NCBI GenBank assembly: GCA_047967505.1
Contig: CM106538.1
Source: Dipteris shenzhenensis
Taxonomy: Eukaryota; Polypodiophyta; Polypodiopsida; Gleicheniales
Length of the DNA stretch: 64,000 nt
Strand: one strand, 5' to 3'
Part shown: positions 22,920 through 35,170 of the stretch, one piece after another
How positions within the stretch are numbered: the first letter of the stretch is position 1
Layout of the letters: every line of letters begins with the position of its first letter
Made by a program: the position numbers and the translations under genes
The notes under the pieces: model-generated
What the model saw: only the letters and a program-made list of their open reading frames with translations
Told to the model about the DNA's origin: nothing
Databases searched by the model: none

Positions 22920-24690
22920 GAGTATTCCCTTAATAAATGTCATGTGCTTGTATCTCTTAGGGATGGTTTTCTTGAAGGTAACTGGCAATTCTTTTAAAAT
23001 GGAGTCCTGCATAGTGCATTCAAAAGGTTTATGAAATAACAATTGCCTAAGTGGATGGACTAAGGAGCTCCTAGAGATAATGAGCAGGATTTATTAGCTA
23101 TCAAGGAAGCTTTCTCTTTGTTTGGTCTGGATGTGAGTATGCATATTAATTTTTAAAAATCTAATCTTTTACCACTTTGATCAAAACAATGGCATAGTAT
23201 TTTATGGCCATATTTCAATTACATAGACATTTGGGTTATTCAATGGGCTAGAACATTTTGTTAACATATCAAGATGCATGATAAAGGACTATTTCTATCA
23301 AAAACTTGATTTTTAGAAAGTTCTATCTACATGGCCATTGCATGTGAGACTTAGGATTTTGGAGTCTATTATCATGGCTTATACTCAGTTCCATTTTCCT
23401 ATTCTAAAAAGGATTTAAAAGCTTACATGTCAAAAGCAATGGGGTTGCCTTGAAAATCCAAACATGATAAGAAGTTAGTCATGCTTCTTCGACATGAATA
23501 TCTTTGTACACCAAAATTGCAAGGTTTGAATATCTTAAACATACATATTCATATGCTTGCTAGAAAAGGTATGAATTTGGCTCAGCTTTTGTGGGGTTCA
23601 CAACCATGGTGCATCATGATTTTAGAGCGTTATGGCTATACTCCTATAGTTGGTCAGTGGGTTGTTGATCAATGGGACTACATTACTAGGTCCTTTCATG
23701 GACACATTAAGGGTTGTCCTTTTTCTTCTAAATTAAATTGCTAATTGGAAAGAGGTTCCTTCTTGACTTAATGGAATAGAGAACAATATTGAACTAGCAA
23801 TTCCAAGCAATTATAAAGTCTCCACTGGTCAAAATGTTGTAAACAACCACTAGTAGTGGTAAACAAACCAAAGGGAACATTTGACAACGTGGTTGGGGGA
23901 ATGAAGGTTTTTGCCTCCATTGGGAGTTTAAGGTTTGGCATCATGTGATTGTAACATGTGGTTGATGATGCTAGTAATGTCTTGTTGTTTCCTTATGTAT
24001 AACACAATACAATTTGGGCATTTAGGGGATGAAATTTGTAACTTCATCATTTTCTAGTAGTCCCACTTGTACAAGAATAGGAAAATGCAGGATTGGGTTA
24101 TTGGTAGTACCAGAGAAGAGGGACATGATTTGCCTCTTCATAAGCTCTCTGCTATTGCAAGTTTGTGTAGTGTCCTTCTTCCTTTAAATTGGGTGCATTA
24201 TCAAACCAAGTGTGGAATATGGATAAGACTATATCTTGGTGGCTACATCATCTCTCCATTATTTGGAAGAAGAAGTTGCCTCTTAAGCAAAAGGTGTTCT
24301 TATGGCGATGTGTACTTGGTACATTTTCTATTGGCAAATTTCATACAAGACAACAAATAAATTTTGTAATCCACATGCGTTGTGGTTTCTACCTGGGATT
24401 GTACCTCATTAACTATGATAATGTCCCACTGTTCATCAGCTTTTTGATGACAAGTTGTTGACTAATCTCCTAGCTCATTTCCTAGGAAAAGATGGGTAGG
24501 CTATTTGGCAAGTTGCTAGCCAATGTGGACCAACATCAAACACTTTTCATTGAAGCAGATTCTAGGCTATCTAGAACATTTGGTTGCATTGGGCTCATGT
24601 TCTTTTTGGTGATGGAAAAACCCACACTTTCTTTTACTTTAGGTGTCCTTGTAGCAATCTCTAAGTGACTACTTGCATTTGGCTGATATT
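22920..24690 (+). mobile_element. L1-like LINE fragment, 3' half
   Basis: Plus-strand remnants: the RT thumb-like block INF*KSNLLPL*SKQWHSI (about 23,140-23,195), TPKLQGLNILNIHIHMLARK (23,511-23,570), resembling the C-x-P-K-x-x-G-G-L-G-I block, and a zf-RVT-type stretch WKKKLPLKQKVFLWRCVLGT (24,260-24,320). The same motifs occur in the copy ending at 30,060, so they are one family. Numerous stops. Confidence 0.75.
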
Positions 24691-24799
24691 GTTATATGTT
24701 TGCACGTGCAACCAAAGAGGCATGACACGAGTGGCAATAATGCATAGTTTTGGTTTTTGCATGCAATCTAACTACCCATTGCTAATTAGGCATCACTAT

Positions 24800-26525
24800 C
24801 ATGTTTGAGTAGTTGTGGATTTTCCTGAAGGCCTGGAAAAGCTTTTCCCCAAAATTGCAACATCCTTCGACAAGATGGTGTGTCCACCATGGCAACATAG
24901 CAATTCCAATAGATTCTGCATCTTACGAAACACAGATGTTTGCATGCTAGAATTCAATTCCATCATTGGCAATAATGTGCCAATGTGTAGTACGTTTATA
25001 TGTTTAAATGGGTAGAAGCCTTCTTCAATGCAAGAAATTTGTCCACATGGCTTCTCACTGTCTCTTAGCCTTGCACAAAATGCCTCGAGAAGCCATGCCT
25101 ACATCTTGCAAAATAAAGATGATTTTGGGACCTTTGGGCTCCAAAACAAAAAATAGTAAGCATGCTCCTACTATTCAAGTTAAAGGAAAAGCTAAAGTAC
25201 CTCCTCACCTCCTACAAACCAAACAAAACCAAAGGAAAAAGTTTCAAATGAGAGTTGGCAAACTCTAAGGTAAATGGTTTCTACTAGGAGACCTAAGGAA
25301 TGCTGCTACATCTAGCGGTCATGACCCTGCTAAGAATTCTGGTATCAACATTACTTGGGCTACAGTGATTGCGAGTCATACTCTCTTTCCTGAAGATGAA
25401 TCTGCCATTGCAATACTTACCCCTCATTATTTGGTGACTCCTCAGGATCTAGCTCTAAATCTTGAGATTGATATGCAATCTTGATCTTTTTTCTTCAATT
25501 AAATGGTCTGTACATATCTATAAATCTTTAAATATGAAGGCACAATAAAATGTTTGACCTACAATGTACATGGAATTTGTGACTTGCAAAAATGGAAGAT
25601 AGTAAGGGCATATGTCAAAAAATTACAGCCTGATATAGTGTCCCTTCGGGAGCATAATCAACATTGCTATGCCAATTGGACAAGACATTTGCAAGATATG
25701 ATATCTTTTTGCAAATGAAAATTCTTAATCTAGAGTGGCTTTTCTAGTTAAACATGAGTTTCATCCTATCGTGGCTTACAATGACTTCTGAAAGGAGCGT
25801 TCTATGAATTTGCCTTTCTCTATACCCCGCAATCATCACACCGTAGGGCATCAATTTTTCAATCTATGATACAATATCCTTGTAGACAAAATTCCTTTCT
25901 TAGTGGGAACTTTAAAATGCACCTCAGCCACCATAGGAGACAATACCTCAAGTTGTATGCATATGCTTACTTTGGAGAGAGAGAGAGAGAGAGAGAGAGA
26001 AGTGGATGCAACTACTTTCTTGCCTTGATCTTACTGAGCTATGGAAATAGACATGAGCATTGTTTCATGAGTATAAATTTCAGCATAATGCGCAGTCCGC
26101 ATATCATGCTCATCTAAATCATTGGTATATGCTTCATATGCATCAATATGATGCTTTTAATTGCCATACATGGGTTGATTATGCTTTTCCACATTCTGAT
26201 CATGCTCCACTTTGGTTACAGCTATCCTTTTGTGGCATGCAGGATGACAAATTGCCTGACAAAAGGCTTCATGTAGATAATAGTTATTTACAACATGAGG
26301 CTTTCCAAGATATGGTGTGTTCTACTCTTTATCCATTATGGACACATCATCACATGGATGTTGATTATGCATAGATTGCTTTTGTTACCCCATGCAACAT
26401 GTGATCCATGACTATGGCAAAGGCTACTTCTCTATGTCAAGCTAGACATTTTTTGCAATGCAATGATCAAAGAAAAGTTGAGAAGTGGGAAACTAGGGCC
26501 AAGCAAAGGTCCTTCTCTGGAAAAG
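24800..26525 (+). mobile_element. L1-like LINE fragment, 5' half (ORF1 end and endonuclease)
   Basis: An ORF1-like block (KMVCPPWQHSNSNRFCIL near 24,870) is followed by an apurinic-type endonuclease start, LTYNVHGICDLQKWKIV (about 25,553) with PDIVSLREHNQ, and its end HSDHAPLWLQ (26,192-26,224). SDHAPL is the conserved endonuclease C-terminal motif. The copy stops near 26,525 just after KWETRAKQRSF and before a microsatellite. A (GA)n run interrupts it at 25,976-26,000. Confidence 0.78.
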
Positions 26526-26575
26526 GCTGCCCTAACAAGATATTTCACCCACCCCAAAAAAACTTTACATACATA

Positions 26576-26640
26576 CATATATATATATATATAGTGTGTG
26601 TGTGTGTGTGTGTGTCTGTGTCTGTGTGTGTGTGTACATT
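26576..26640 (+). repeat. (AT)n(GT)n microsatellite at the 3' edge of a LINE fragment
   Basis: ATAC/ATAT repeats run into about 12 GT and then interrupted TGTC units. Confidence 0.95.
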
Positions 26641-27399
26641 GTGTGCGTGTGTGGGTAAGAGTATGTGAAGAGCTTAGAGAGCTAGCTGCCTTAGGTTGGC
26701 CTTCCAACCACCTCTTCCTAACCCTCATCAGGTCAGCTCGGAAGCTTCTCTTCTGGTTTGCCTATTTGTTGCATCCTGTTTGGTTGCTCTCGAGAGTTTT
26801 ACACCCCGCTACTAGCAAGTCGTCCTTCTCTCTCTCTCAGCCTCCGTTTTCTTTTGGGAGCCTCTACACCACTTTTTTTTGCCCTCATCTACTACGTTCA
26901 GGATTTCCTCATCTGTTTATGTGTTTTTGCCCCTTTCTATCCATCGTTTCTGTTGTTTTTCCAATTCAACTCCAGTCAACTTTTGGTTCATTTTTTTTCT
27001 ACACATCGTCGCATCCCTTGGTATGCATGTTTTCTTAGGTCGATCACCTCTATTTTAACGACCTCGCATCAGTATTTGGGTCTTCTTTTTCTTACTTACT
27101 TTTGATCTCTTTTCTAGGCACTATTTTCTGCCCATACTCTCCTTATATCGACTAGCAGCCCGCAGCAGGAAGGAAGTAGGTTGTATGCCAGTTGCAGCAG
27201 ATGTGGGTAGCTGGTTAACGAGAACATTGGGCGACTGTTTTGTTTGTAAGGTGCATTATGCAATCAGAGGTTTTTTTGAAATCATAATGGTGGATGAGCA
27301 ACACAAACAAATTTTGTTGGAGCACTCTCCACTCTTCTATGGATAGCAAATGGTGCATGTACTCCTGTGGTCACCTACCAAGGATGATCAAACTTTGAT

Positions 27400-30060
27400 T
27401 TGACATCGATGTCCGGTGTGGGTGGAGGTTGTTGATTTCCCTTAGTGTCTAGCTTCACTTTTGCCAAAAATTATAGCCTCTTTAGGCAAGGTAGTGTGTC
27501 CACCCAAGCCAAATGAAAATTCAAATAGCTTTTGCATTTTGTTGAATACAGATAACCCCACCCCTAAATCTTACTCCGTTATAGTAAATAATGTTGCTAT
27601 GGGGAGTGCTTTTTATAAGCTCAAATGGGGCTTATTGGTGAAACATGATCTTCAGCCAATTGTTGCTTCAAAGACAACCAAGGCAGATGGATCATTGTGC
27701 AATGTCTTATCTAGGGAGAGATATTTGAATTTACCTCTGTCTATGCACCTTGATCCTCTTGCAATAGAGGTTTAATGTGGGACGCTATGCAAAGCTATCC
27801 CTAGAGACATCATGCCTTCATTTGTGGAGATTTGAATACTATTCCATAGTAGGGAGATAATACTTTTGGTAATACTCATATGTTGGCCTCTGAGATACAT
27901 CACCGTCTCAATTATTGCTTCAGCTCAACCTTGTTGATCTTTGGAAGGAATCTCAGCCCTTGTTGCTAGGCTACACTTTTCAACATAATGCACAATCCTC
28001 CTACTAGGCTCACCTAGATCGTTGGTATATGGTCAATCTACAAAACTATGATAATCTCACTTACAGAATGTTGATTGACTATGCCTTTACGCATTCGGAT
28101 CATGCCCCCTTATGGCTGAGAATATGTCTTCATCAAATGCCATTTGATAGGTTGTCAATTGTTAATAATAGTTACTTGGAGCATGATGCAAAAAAGGCAA
28201 CCGTTTATGATGTTGCTCATCCTCTTTCACATCAAAGCCATATAGATATTGATTATGCATGGGATGCATTTGTTGCTAGAATGCAAACTGTCATTCGTGA
28301 CTATGGAAAAAATAACATGAAAAGCTTGAGGGAGACTGTTGCTCATGCCAAATACACTTGCCACACATTGACTAAGCTTAGTCATTTTCGACCTGTCTCT
28401 CGAAGAAAACACGTCCTTGTGCTAGGTTAAATATTGATCATAGAAAAATTACTAAATGGGGGACAAGAGCAAGACAGAGGGCTTTTTTAGATAAAGTTTG
28501 TTCATCAAAAGAGTTTTTTAAAAGCCTACACTACAAGAGGCAATCTACAAGTATTTGTCGAGCTCTTATGCTTGGTGTGTTTGGACTTCCTCTCGAGCAC
28601 AACTTGATGCAACATGTGTCACTCACTTTGCTCGATATTTTGGACATGTAGATCTCTCTTTGCAGGAAGTTCTCTTTCCATGAAAATAGCTTTTGCAACA
28701 TGTCTTTCCTATTATTTCTCATGCACATGCTTTGGAGCTAGAAGAATCTTTCACTGAAAGGGAGTTACCAATGTAGTAAAATCCTATGGCGATGGAAGTC
28801 TCCTAGATGGGATCGTCTCACTGTGCTGAATTTTTTCTTGCATATTGGGATATGCTCAAGTCTCCTTTGCTACGTATGACTAATTGACCCTCAATTGCGC
28901 TTGGCAAAATCAACAAATGCCGGTTCCCTTGAAGAAAGGGCTTCTAAAGCTTCTTCCTAAGAAGCAAATATGTGAATCTTTGGTTGATTGGAGGCCTATC
29001 ACTCTAATGCCAGTGATTTTATAAGATCACGAAAATGGTGGTTCATCATATCAAAGGATATTCACATAATGGCCTTCATCCAGCACAATATACATTTCTT
29101 CTCATCGCAGGCATATCGCAGATAATATTGCAAATGCCTATGTTGGGATAAAATATGCCAAATACACAGAGCAAGATGTGTTGTTGTTGCAAGTTGACAT
29201 TGCCAAGGCTTTTGACACGGTACAATGGGATTTAATCTCATAGACCATGCATTTTTTGGGATTTGGCCAAAAGATGCAACATGTTATACGAGTTGTTCAA
29301 TGATAGTAAAGCTACCTGTATATTGTCTAGAGATATTTTTAACACTTGGACTCTCTGTTGCTCGGTTCGCCCAGGATGTCCACTTAGTATGCTTTTGAAT
29401 GCGATAGCCACACATTCCAATACTTCAATACATGGATCATCTTGTGGTGACATACAAATTGCATGGACTAGAGATTCATGGAAGTCGCGCTATGGTTACT
29501 CAAGCGTCTCTTGATAATTCTTTTTTTACTCCACAAAATACTGAGAGGGGTCTTTCTTCACTTATGCATGTTGTATCCATATATGGCTTGGTTGCTAGTC
29601 TTCATGTGAATTATCAGAAGTCTAGGTTGTTGCCATTGCATTCTAAAGATTGGCATAGTCTTTTTGGTCGAGGAAAATTATCCCGCCTACTCAGTTAATT
29701 CACCATCTTGTTTATCCTTTGGGTTGGATGATTACTCGTCGCCTAGGTACTTGCAAAATTGAACAAAAAGATTGAATACTAAAAATTAGCAACTTGGCCG
29801 TTGCATGTCCGGTTAGGGATAGTCCAATCTATTTTGGTGGCATACCTTCAGTTTTATTTGCCTTTGATCATGTTTAGCAAGGGAGGTCTTACATACTTTA
29901 TGTTAATTATTATGGAAACTTTTTGGCGTTTAAAACATGGCCGATTAAGTTTGAGATTGCTTTCAATATATCTATGTTCACCAAAGATGCATGGGGATTT
30001 AAATATTCTCAACATTCCTGTGCATATCCTTGCCCATAAGAGGAAAATGTACATGTTTCT
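27400..30060 (+). mobile_element. L1-like LINE copy, nearly full order ORF1-EN-RT, decayed
   Basis: In order: an ORF1 piece VWVEVVDFP...LGKVVCPP (27,420-27,500); endonuclease AFICGDLNTI (27,815) and HSDHAPLWLR (28,098-28,127); the linker KWGTRARQRAF (28,455); RT VDIAKAFDTVQWDLIS (29,192-29,240); RPGCPLSMLLNAIA (29,370); a thumb block HVNYQKSRLLPLHSKDWHSL; and SPKMHGDLNILNIPVHILAH (29,980-30,040). A dozen or more stops and shifts leave it inactive. The APE-type endonuclease and motif order place it with plant L1-type elements. Confidence 0.85.
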
Positions 30061-30371
30061 GCTATTTGCTGCTACGACCAAAACAATTAATTAATTTGTC
30101 GCATCTTGCATTTTGCATATTAACCTAAGCTAATTAGTGTAGTAATCGCATTAATCGAATTAACCTTCTCTACCCCTGCCCTTTCCTCTCTGCTTCTCTG
30201 CCTGCCCCGCTCTGGCTCTCCGCTTTGCCTCTCCACCCTGCTCTCCTCAGCCCTCCCCTCTTCCTCCACTTAGCTTCCACCCTCTCTCTCCCCTTTCATT
30301 GATGAGAGCCTTTCACCGGCCCCCTACCTGCACTATATTGGCCCTTGCTCCTCCTTTTATGCTATCTAGTG

Positions 30372-30490
30372 CTGGTAGAAGCTTTTGAAAGAAGCCTCAC
30401 CTCTCCCGCGCAATCCTTCTGGAAGCCTTGCCTCCTTCTGATGCCAGAAGCTTCTAGAAGAAGCCTCGCCTCCCCGGGCGCAATCCTTGA
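30372..30490 (+). repeat. Short duplicated GC-rich phrase
   Basis: GGTAGAAGCTTTTGAAAGAAGCCTC...CGCGCAATCCTT (30,374) is repeated as CCAGAAGCTTCTAGAAGAAGCCTC...GGCGCAATCCTT (30,443). No coding role is supported. Confidence 0.7.
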
Positions 30491-30689
30491 TCCAACATAA
30501 ATTTGCTCCTTAATTGAGCATTAACCTAAGCTCTACGAGGCCCCCCCCGTCGCTCAACCCGCAAAATTAATTAATGGGAACCCAAAACATTCGACGAGAG
30601 GCCCTATTGACAAGGAGATCAACCTTGGGCTGCCATGATGCGCTCCTTACTTTTACAAATCACCATCCCTGCTTTTGGTCACTAGCAGC

Positions 30690-31190
30690 CCACTCAGTGG
30701 GATTTTCTTTTTGGTAGTATTGATCAGGACCATAACAAGTGGGAAACTGTCTCACGATGATGAGAGCAATGGGGATAGGAAGAGGAAGCAATACGGTTTC
30801 ACTTTAATAGAAAAAGCTCCCACTATACATCTCCAAAAGAAAAGCCTTTGTTTCAATGGCAGCTTAGCTTTCCAAATTTTCTTGAGTTTTGATTGCCACC
30901 AAGATAACACCATCAAGGATGTCAAATTATGCATTAAAAGTGAACCGGTAGCAGGAGACAAGGGAGCCAGATTCGAATCCAATAATCTGTCTTGTACAAA
31001 CAACGGAGGAACATGAACAAAAGGCTGCAACATAGATGTAAGTAGCCTCCAAATGGGCCTATGATGCAGACCCAAGGGGAATGTCCTGCAAGCTTGTGGA
31101 AATGAGAGCACATAAGGCAGAATCAAAGGTAATGGATTGGAAGCATATCCTCTCATATTTGAAATGGCATGGCCGTGACTCGAAAATTCC
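30690..31190 (-). mobile_element. L1-like LINE 3' fragment, opposite strand
   Basis: A minus-strand frame contains KKIWKAKLPLKQRLFFWRCI, then VGAFSI. This is the same zf-RVT-type block as at 24,260-24,320, so it is a further copy of the family in reverse orientation, without its RT. Confidence 0.7.
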
Positions 31191-31207
31191 TTAAGAGTTG
31201 AAAGCAT

Positions 31208-32286
31208 ACATTGGTCGAGAGTTTAGCGGATTCGACCAAAGCCATGGGACTCCCTCGCATTCACACTCACCACCTCGTACATGCTCAGGTCTCCGTGTGT
31301 GAGTCTTGTTGCATAGACACATGGTGCTGAGTGCGTCATCCTCTCCAACAGCGGTTTCGACAACCTCACGCAATCTATTCGGACGTGCAGCAACACCAGA
31401 ATTTACTAACCAGTGGTTCAACCTGTAGGAGAGAGACAAATGGCATCCCAAGTTTTGTACATCAAGTTTTCGAGGAAGAAAATCCGCTCAGTGGGGCTAA
31501 TGTCATTCATGATAAGGTACCCCCATATCTTTTCCTTTAGCTGCTAGACACTATGGTTTAGGAATACATTATCGCCCTCTATGGCAAAATATTACTCGAT
31601 GCTTCATCTTTTCCACCGATGCCACCATTGGAGCTTAAGGATAGGCTTCATGATTGGACTCTCCATTTACCAAGATCAACAACCCGTCCCTTTAGGCTAT
31701 CCCACATTATAGTACCTTTCTTGTATAAAGCTTTATTGCCCCCAAGTTGGGCTTCAAACAAGCCAAATCAACTCTGGCAAATGAATCGCCCAGCAAAGTG
31801 GTGGCGAAAGAGACGACGGCAACTTTAGCATTCCAAAGTTCCTTTTCGATAACAAGTTTTTTTGTGGCAAGTGTTGCTAGGCGTTCTTCTCTCTAGGTAG
31901 CTCTTGGCGCAAACACATTGCTTCAATTGTTTGTCGCATATGTTTGGCTTCACAAAATTCCAAGCCTCATCTTCTTTGGCATTGTCCACAAACCTATCAT
32001 TTCTTGGGTCTCCTTAGGCAACGTTTTGAGAACTAGATTTCGTAATGCTACCTTTGGAAAGCATTTGGAATTCACCCACAGAGACATCAATCTCAATTGT
32101 TTTTCACTTGGGTTCCTTATTGGGCGCTTTTGACTCTATGGAAGGATAGAATTCATAGTCTTCGGAGACCCTACTTTCTCCACTTTTTTTTCCCCCAACA
32201 TTCTTTGCAACAATCTTTCTTTGATTGTCCAGAAACTCATTACATAGATTATGATGTATACTTGTCGTATACTAAAATCTTCAACT

Positions 32287-32365
<79 letters not shown>

Positions 32366-34317
32366 CAACTACAATCACATTACCACAATCAAGAAGATAA
32401 TCACAATGTGACAAGAATGAGATGCTAACTTACAACTAGCTGCCTCTCATTAGTTCAAGCAAAAACACATAGAATCATATTATGTACAATAAAAAGTATA
32501 CTTGCAAATATCATTAATACTAATTGTCCATTGTATAATTGGCCGCACAAGGGCTGTGAATATTCTTCTTTTTTCTTCCAGACAAGATAATATTAGACAA
32601 AAAGTCCTTGCATAAATTCCAAAAAAACTCAAAAAAGCCAAAACATTTGCATAAAAATTCACAATATTGAGACCAAAGAGTCTTATACTAGAGTGCCATT
32701 AGACATGCCTATGTCCAACCAAAGCCACTTTGGTTTCTTTGAGCCAATGCATCAAATTTCATTGTGAGGTTTATTTTATTCATGGAAGGAGTTCTTCAAA
32801 TGAGCTAAGGTTAGACTTAATAGTATGCGACACTATGGGAGAGCATGATATAGTGTATGTGCTGATCCATATGCTCCTTAGCCAAAACACAAATGCATCC
32901 GGATGCACTCGCAAGATAGAAGCAAAATTTTGAAAGGTTAGAATTCTTTTTCCTTTGAAGTGATATAAACATCACTTTTCATATTCTAAGGGGGGAATAT
33001 AAACATCACTTTTTAAATATATTAAAAAGGCAAACGTTAAGATGGAAGAAAGAGATCGATTGCCAATAGTTTTGAGTAAAAAGCACATAAAGAGGGAACG
33101 CAATAACAAGCTCTCCACATTCTCCTCCCATTATACACCTCAAAGTAGAACCGCTTCCTTTACAGAAGTCTCAAGCAAACAAGGAGACAATTAACGTGGG
33201 TAGCAATTCTGACTGTAATGATCTTGATAATTCCATCCCATTTTACTCCCTTAAAGTAAAATCATTGTGATCTTATGAGAACCTTAAAGAAAAGGGAACG
33301 AGTAATTAGGGGTACGAAATACGCAGAACACCTTCGCGCCATCCCAAATGTATAACGACTAATGCTTTAGATCACACTTAGAAGAGTACCCTTCCATGTA
33401 GACAAGCCCACACTAGAAACACAACACCCTCCATATATATTTCTGTGCAAAATACACTTGGCCGTGCAAAACGCACATCAGCAAAAGAATGACTTCATAG
33501 AGCACAGCACATTGACTATACCTGGAATACTACATCCTGCATACATACTTCTGTACACATGACATGGGCATGAACATAGCATCATGCAGCACAGAAGGCA
33601 AGCAGAGCTCCTTATACGAGGAGCCTGTAAATTAATTTAAGAAATTCAGCTCTCCCTGCTTGGCTCTGGAGTTAAAAAGACCCAAAAGAGTTACCAGTGC
33701 AACTCTTCCATTCCACAGCTCGTCGAGCTTTTGATAAGCCCACTTTTTCCTTATAAAACTAGTACAAACAAAGCTCAGGTCAAACTATCTGGCTATCCCC
33801 CACATACAATAACGAAGCAGAGGGCCATAAGCAATCATACAACAAGAGTATCCCGAAATCAGTTCTCTACAGTTTTAAGGATTCATATACAAGGGCAAGT
33901 ATCACCAGCCTGATAGAGGAGAAAGCCTAGCCTGGCTTCATTGGATCTCATAAAGACAGTGAAGAACACCTGAAAAACTAAATGCACCTTTTTTTTCAGA
34001 TCAATCTGCTGCTGAGCCCTTCGATTGCTGATGCATTTGAAACACACCAATGCAAGCATAAGCTTCTTTTTATTCGTTTGGCTTTCAATTTTGCAAGGGT
34101 GGCATTGACAACCCAAAAGTGGCTAATGTGAACACTTATTGTATTGGACATGGAGCGCTGTCAATCCTGTACTTTGTTCCCTACTAGACAAAGCACAACT
34201 GTGTAGGAGAAGATTTTCAAAAGGAACCTTTCAACATCCTGCCCAAATATGTCCTTGTTATCCAATCCATTGAATTGAATGTCGATGCAAATGTGTCAAC
34301 CTTGACTTCTGTTCCCC
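31208..34317. other. Gene-free interval 3' of the TSO1-like gene
   Basis: No supported coding region. It has one long microsatellite at 32,288-32,360. The part nearest 34,317 should include the 3' untranslated region of the minus-strand TSO1-like gene, but I could not fix a polyadenylation site. Confidence 0.45.
32288..32360 (+). repeat. (CT)n(AT)n microsatellite
   Basis: About 23 CT units followed by about 13 AT units. Confidence 0.95.
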
Positions 34318-35170
34318 TCAATCCATTGATTGACGTATAGTTGAAAATGGAGTAGGTGGTACAGATGGAATTGACTGCAGAATAAATTTCCGACTACTTC
34401 TTAACCCAGGAGATTGTAATCCTCGGTTTGATGCTTCTCTTGAACCTTGATGGTGAGGAGGAGAAACTCTCTTCTGCTTTGGTGAGCTTGATTTCAATAC
34501 CCGAACTGGGGAGCAAGTAGAGTCGGCATCTTTTAAAAATTCTGGTGTGTTGTCATCTTCCATAGACCCTGCAAACTGACGGCCAAGTACTTTGGAATCC
34601 TCATAGAAAGATTTACCACCTGAAACACGTAGTGGTGAAGAAAAAATAGGGGTCATCGGTGTCCTTTGCATGTTTACTGGCGTCTGTGAGAGAGTGCCTG
34701 AAGACTGAAAAACTGGACGCTGAGAAATAGGTGACGAGCCATGGGAAATTTTTGAGCTAGTCCTTACAAAACCATTGCCAGAACTTGACAGTTCATTGGA
34801 ACCCTTTCCATTGAAGGAGGGAGAAGACTCAGGTCTATCAAGCGTAGATGTTGATGCTGGGGTTGGCCGAAGAGGTGCTTGAGGCAGAGGAGTGAGAGTA
34901 CAGATATCCCCCAATCCATCCCAACGAGGTGAAAACTGTCCAATTCTTAACATTTTTGGTGTAGAGATTGGAGATGCCACACTCTTCGAAAGTTGCACCT
35001 TCATTGAAGCTACTGTGGTGCTCTCGTCTGCTTCCTTGCATGACCTGAGAAGCCGAGAAGGAGACTTGGGAGGCTTTGCTGATGAAAGAGAGAACGTTGG
35101 GGAGTGAACCCCCTTGGAAGGAAATCGCCTCTTGGGAACAGACCTTGCCTTTATTGTGGACCTACTCTGT
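34318..35170 (-). CDS. TSO1-like exon 10 (C-terminus)
   Basis: Starts after CTCTGCAG with [10 protein letters not shown] and ends with the conserved [18 protein letters not shown] block and TGA at 34,320-34,318. It lies 10.3 kb from exon 9. Confidence 0.92.
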
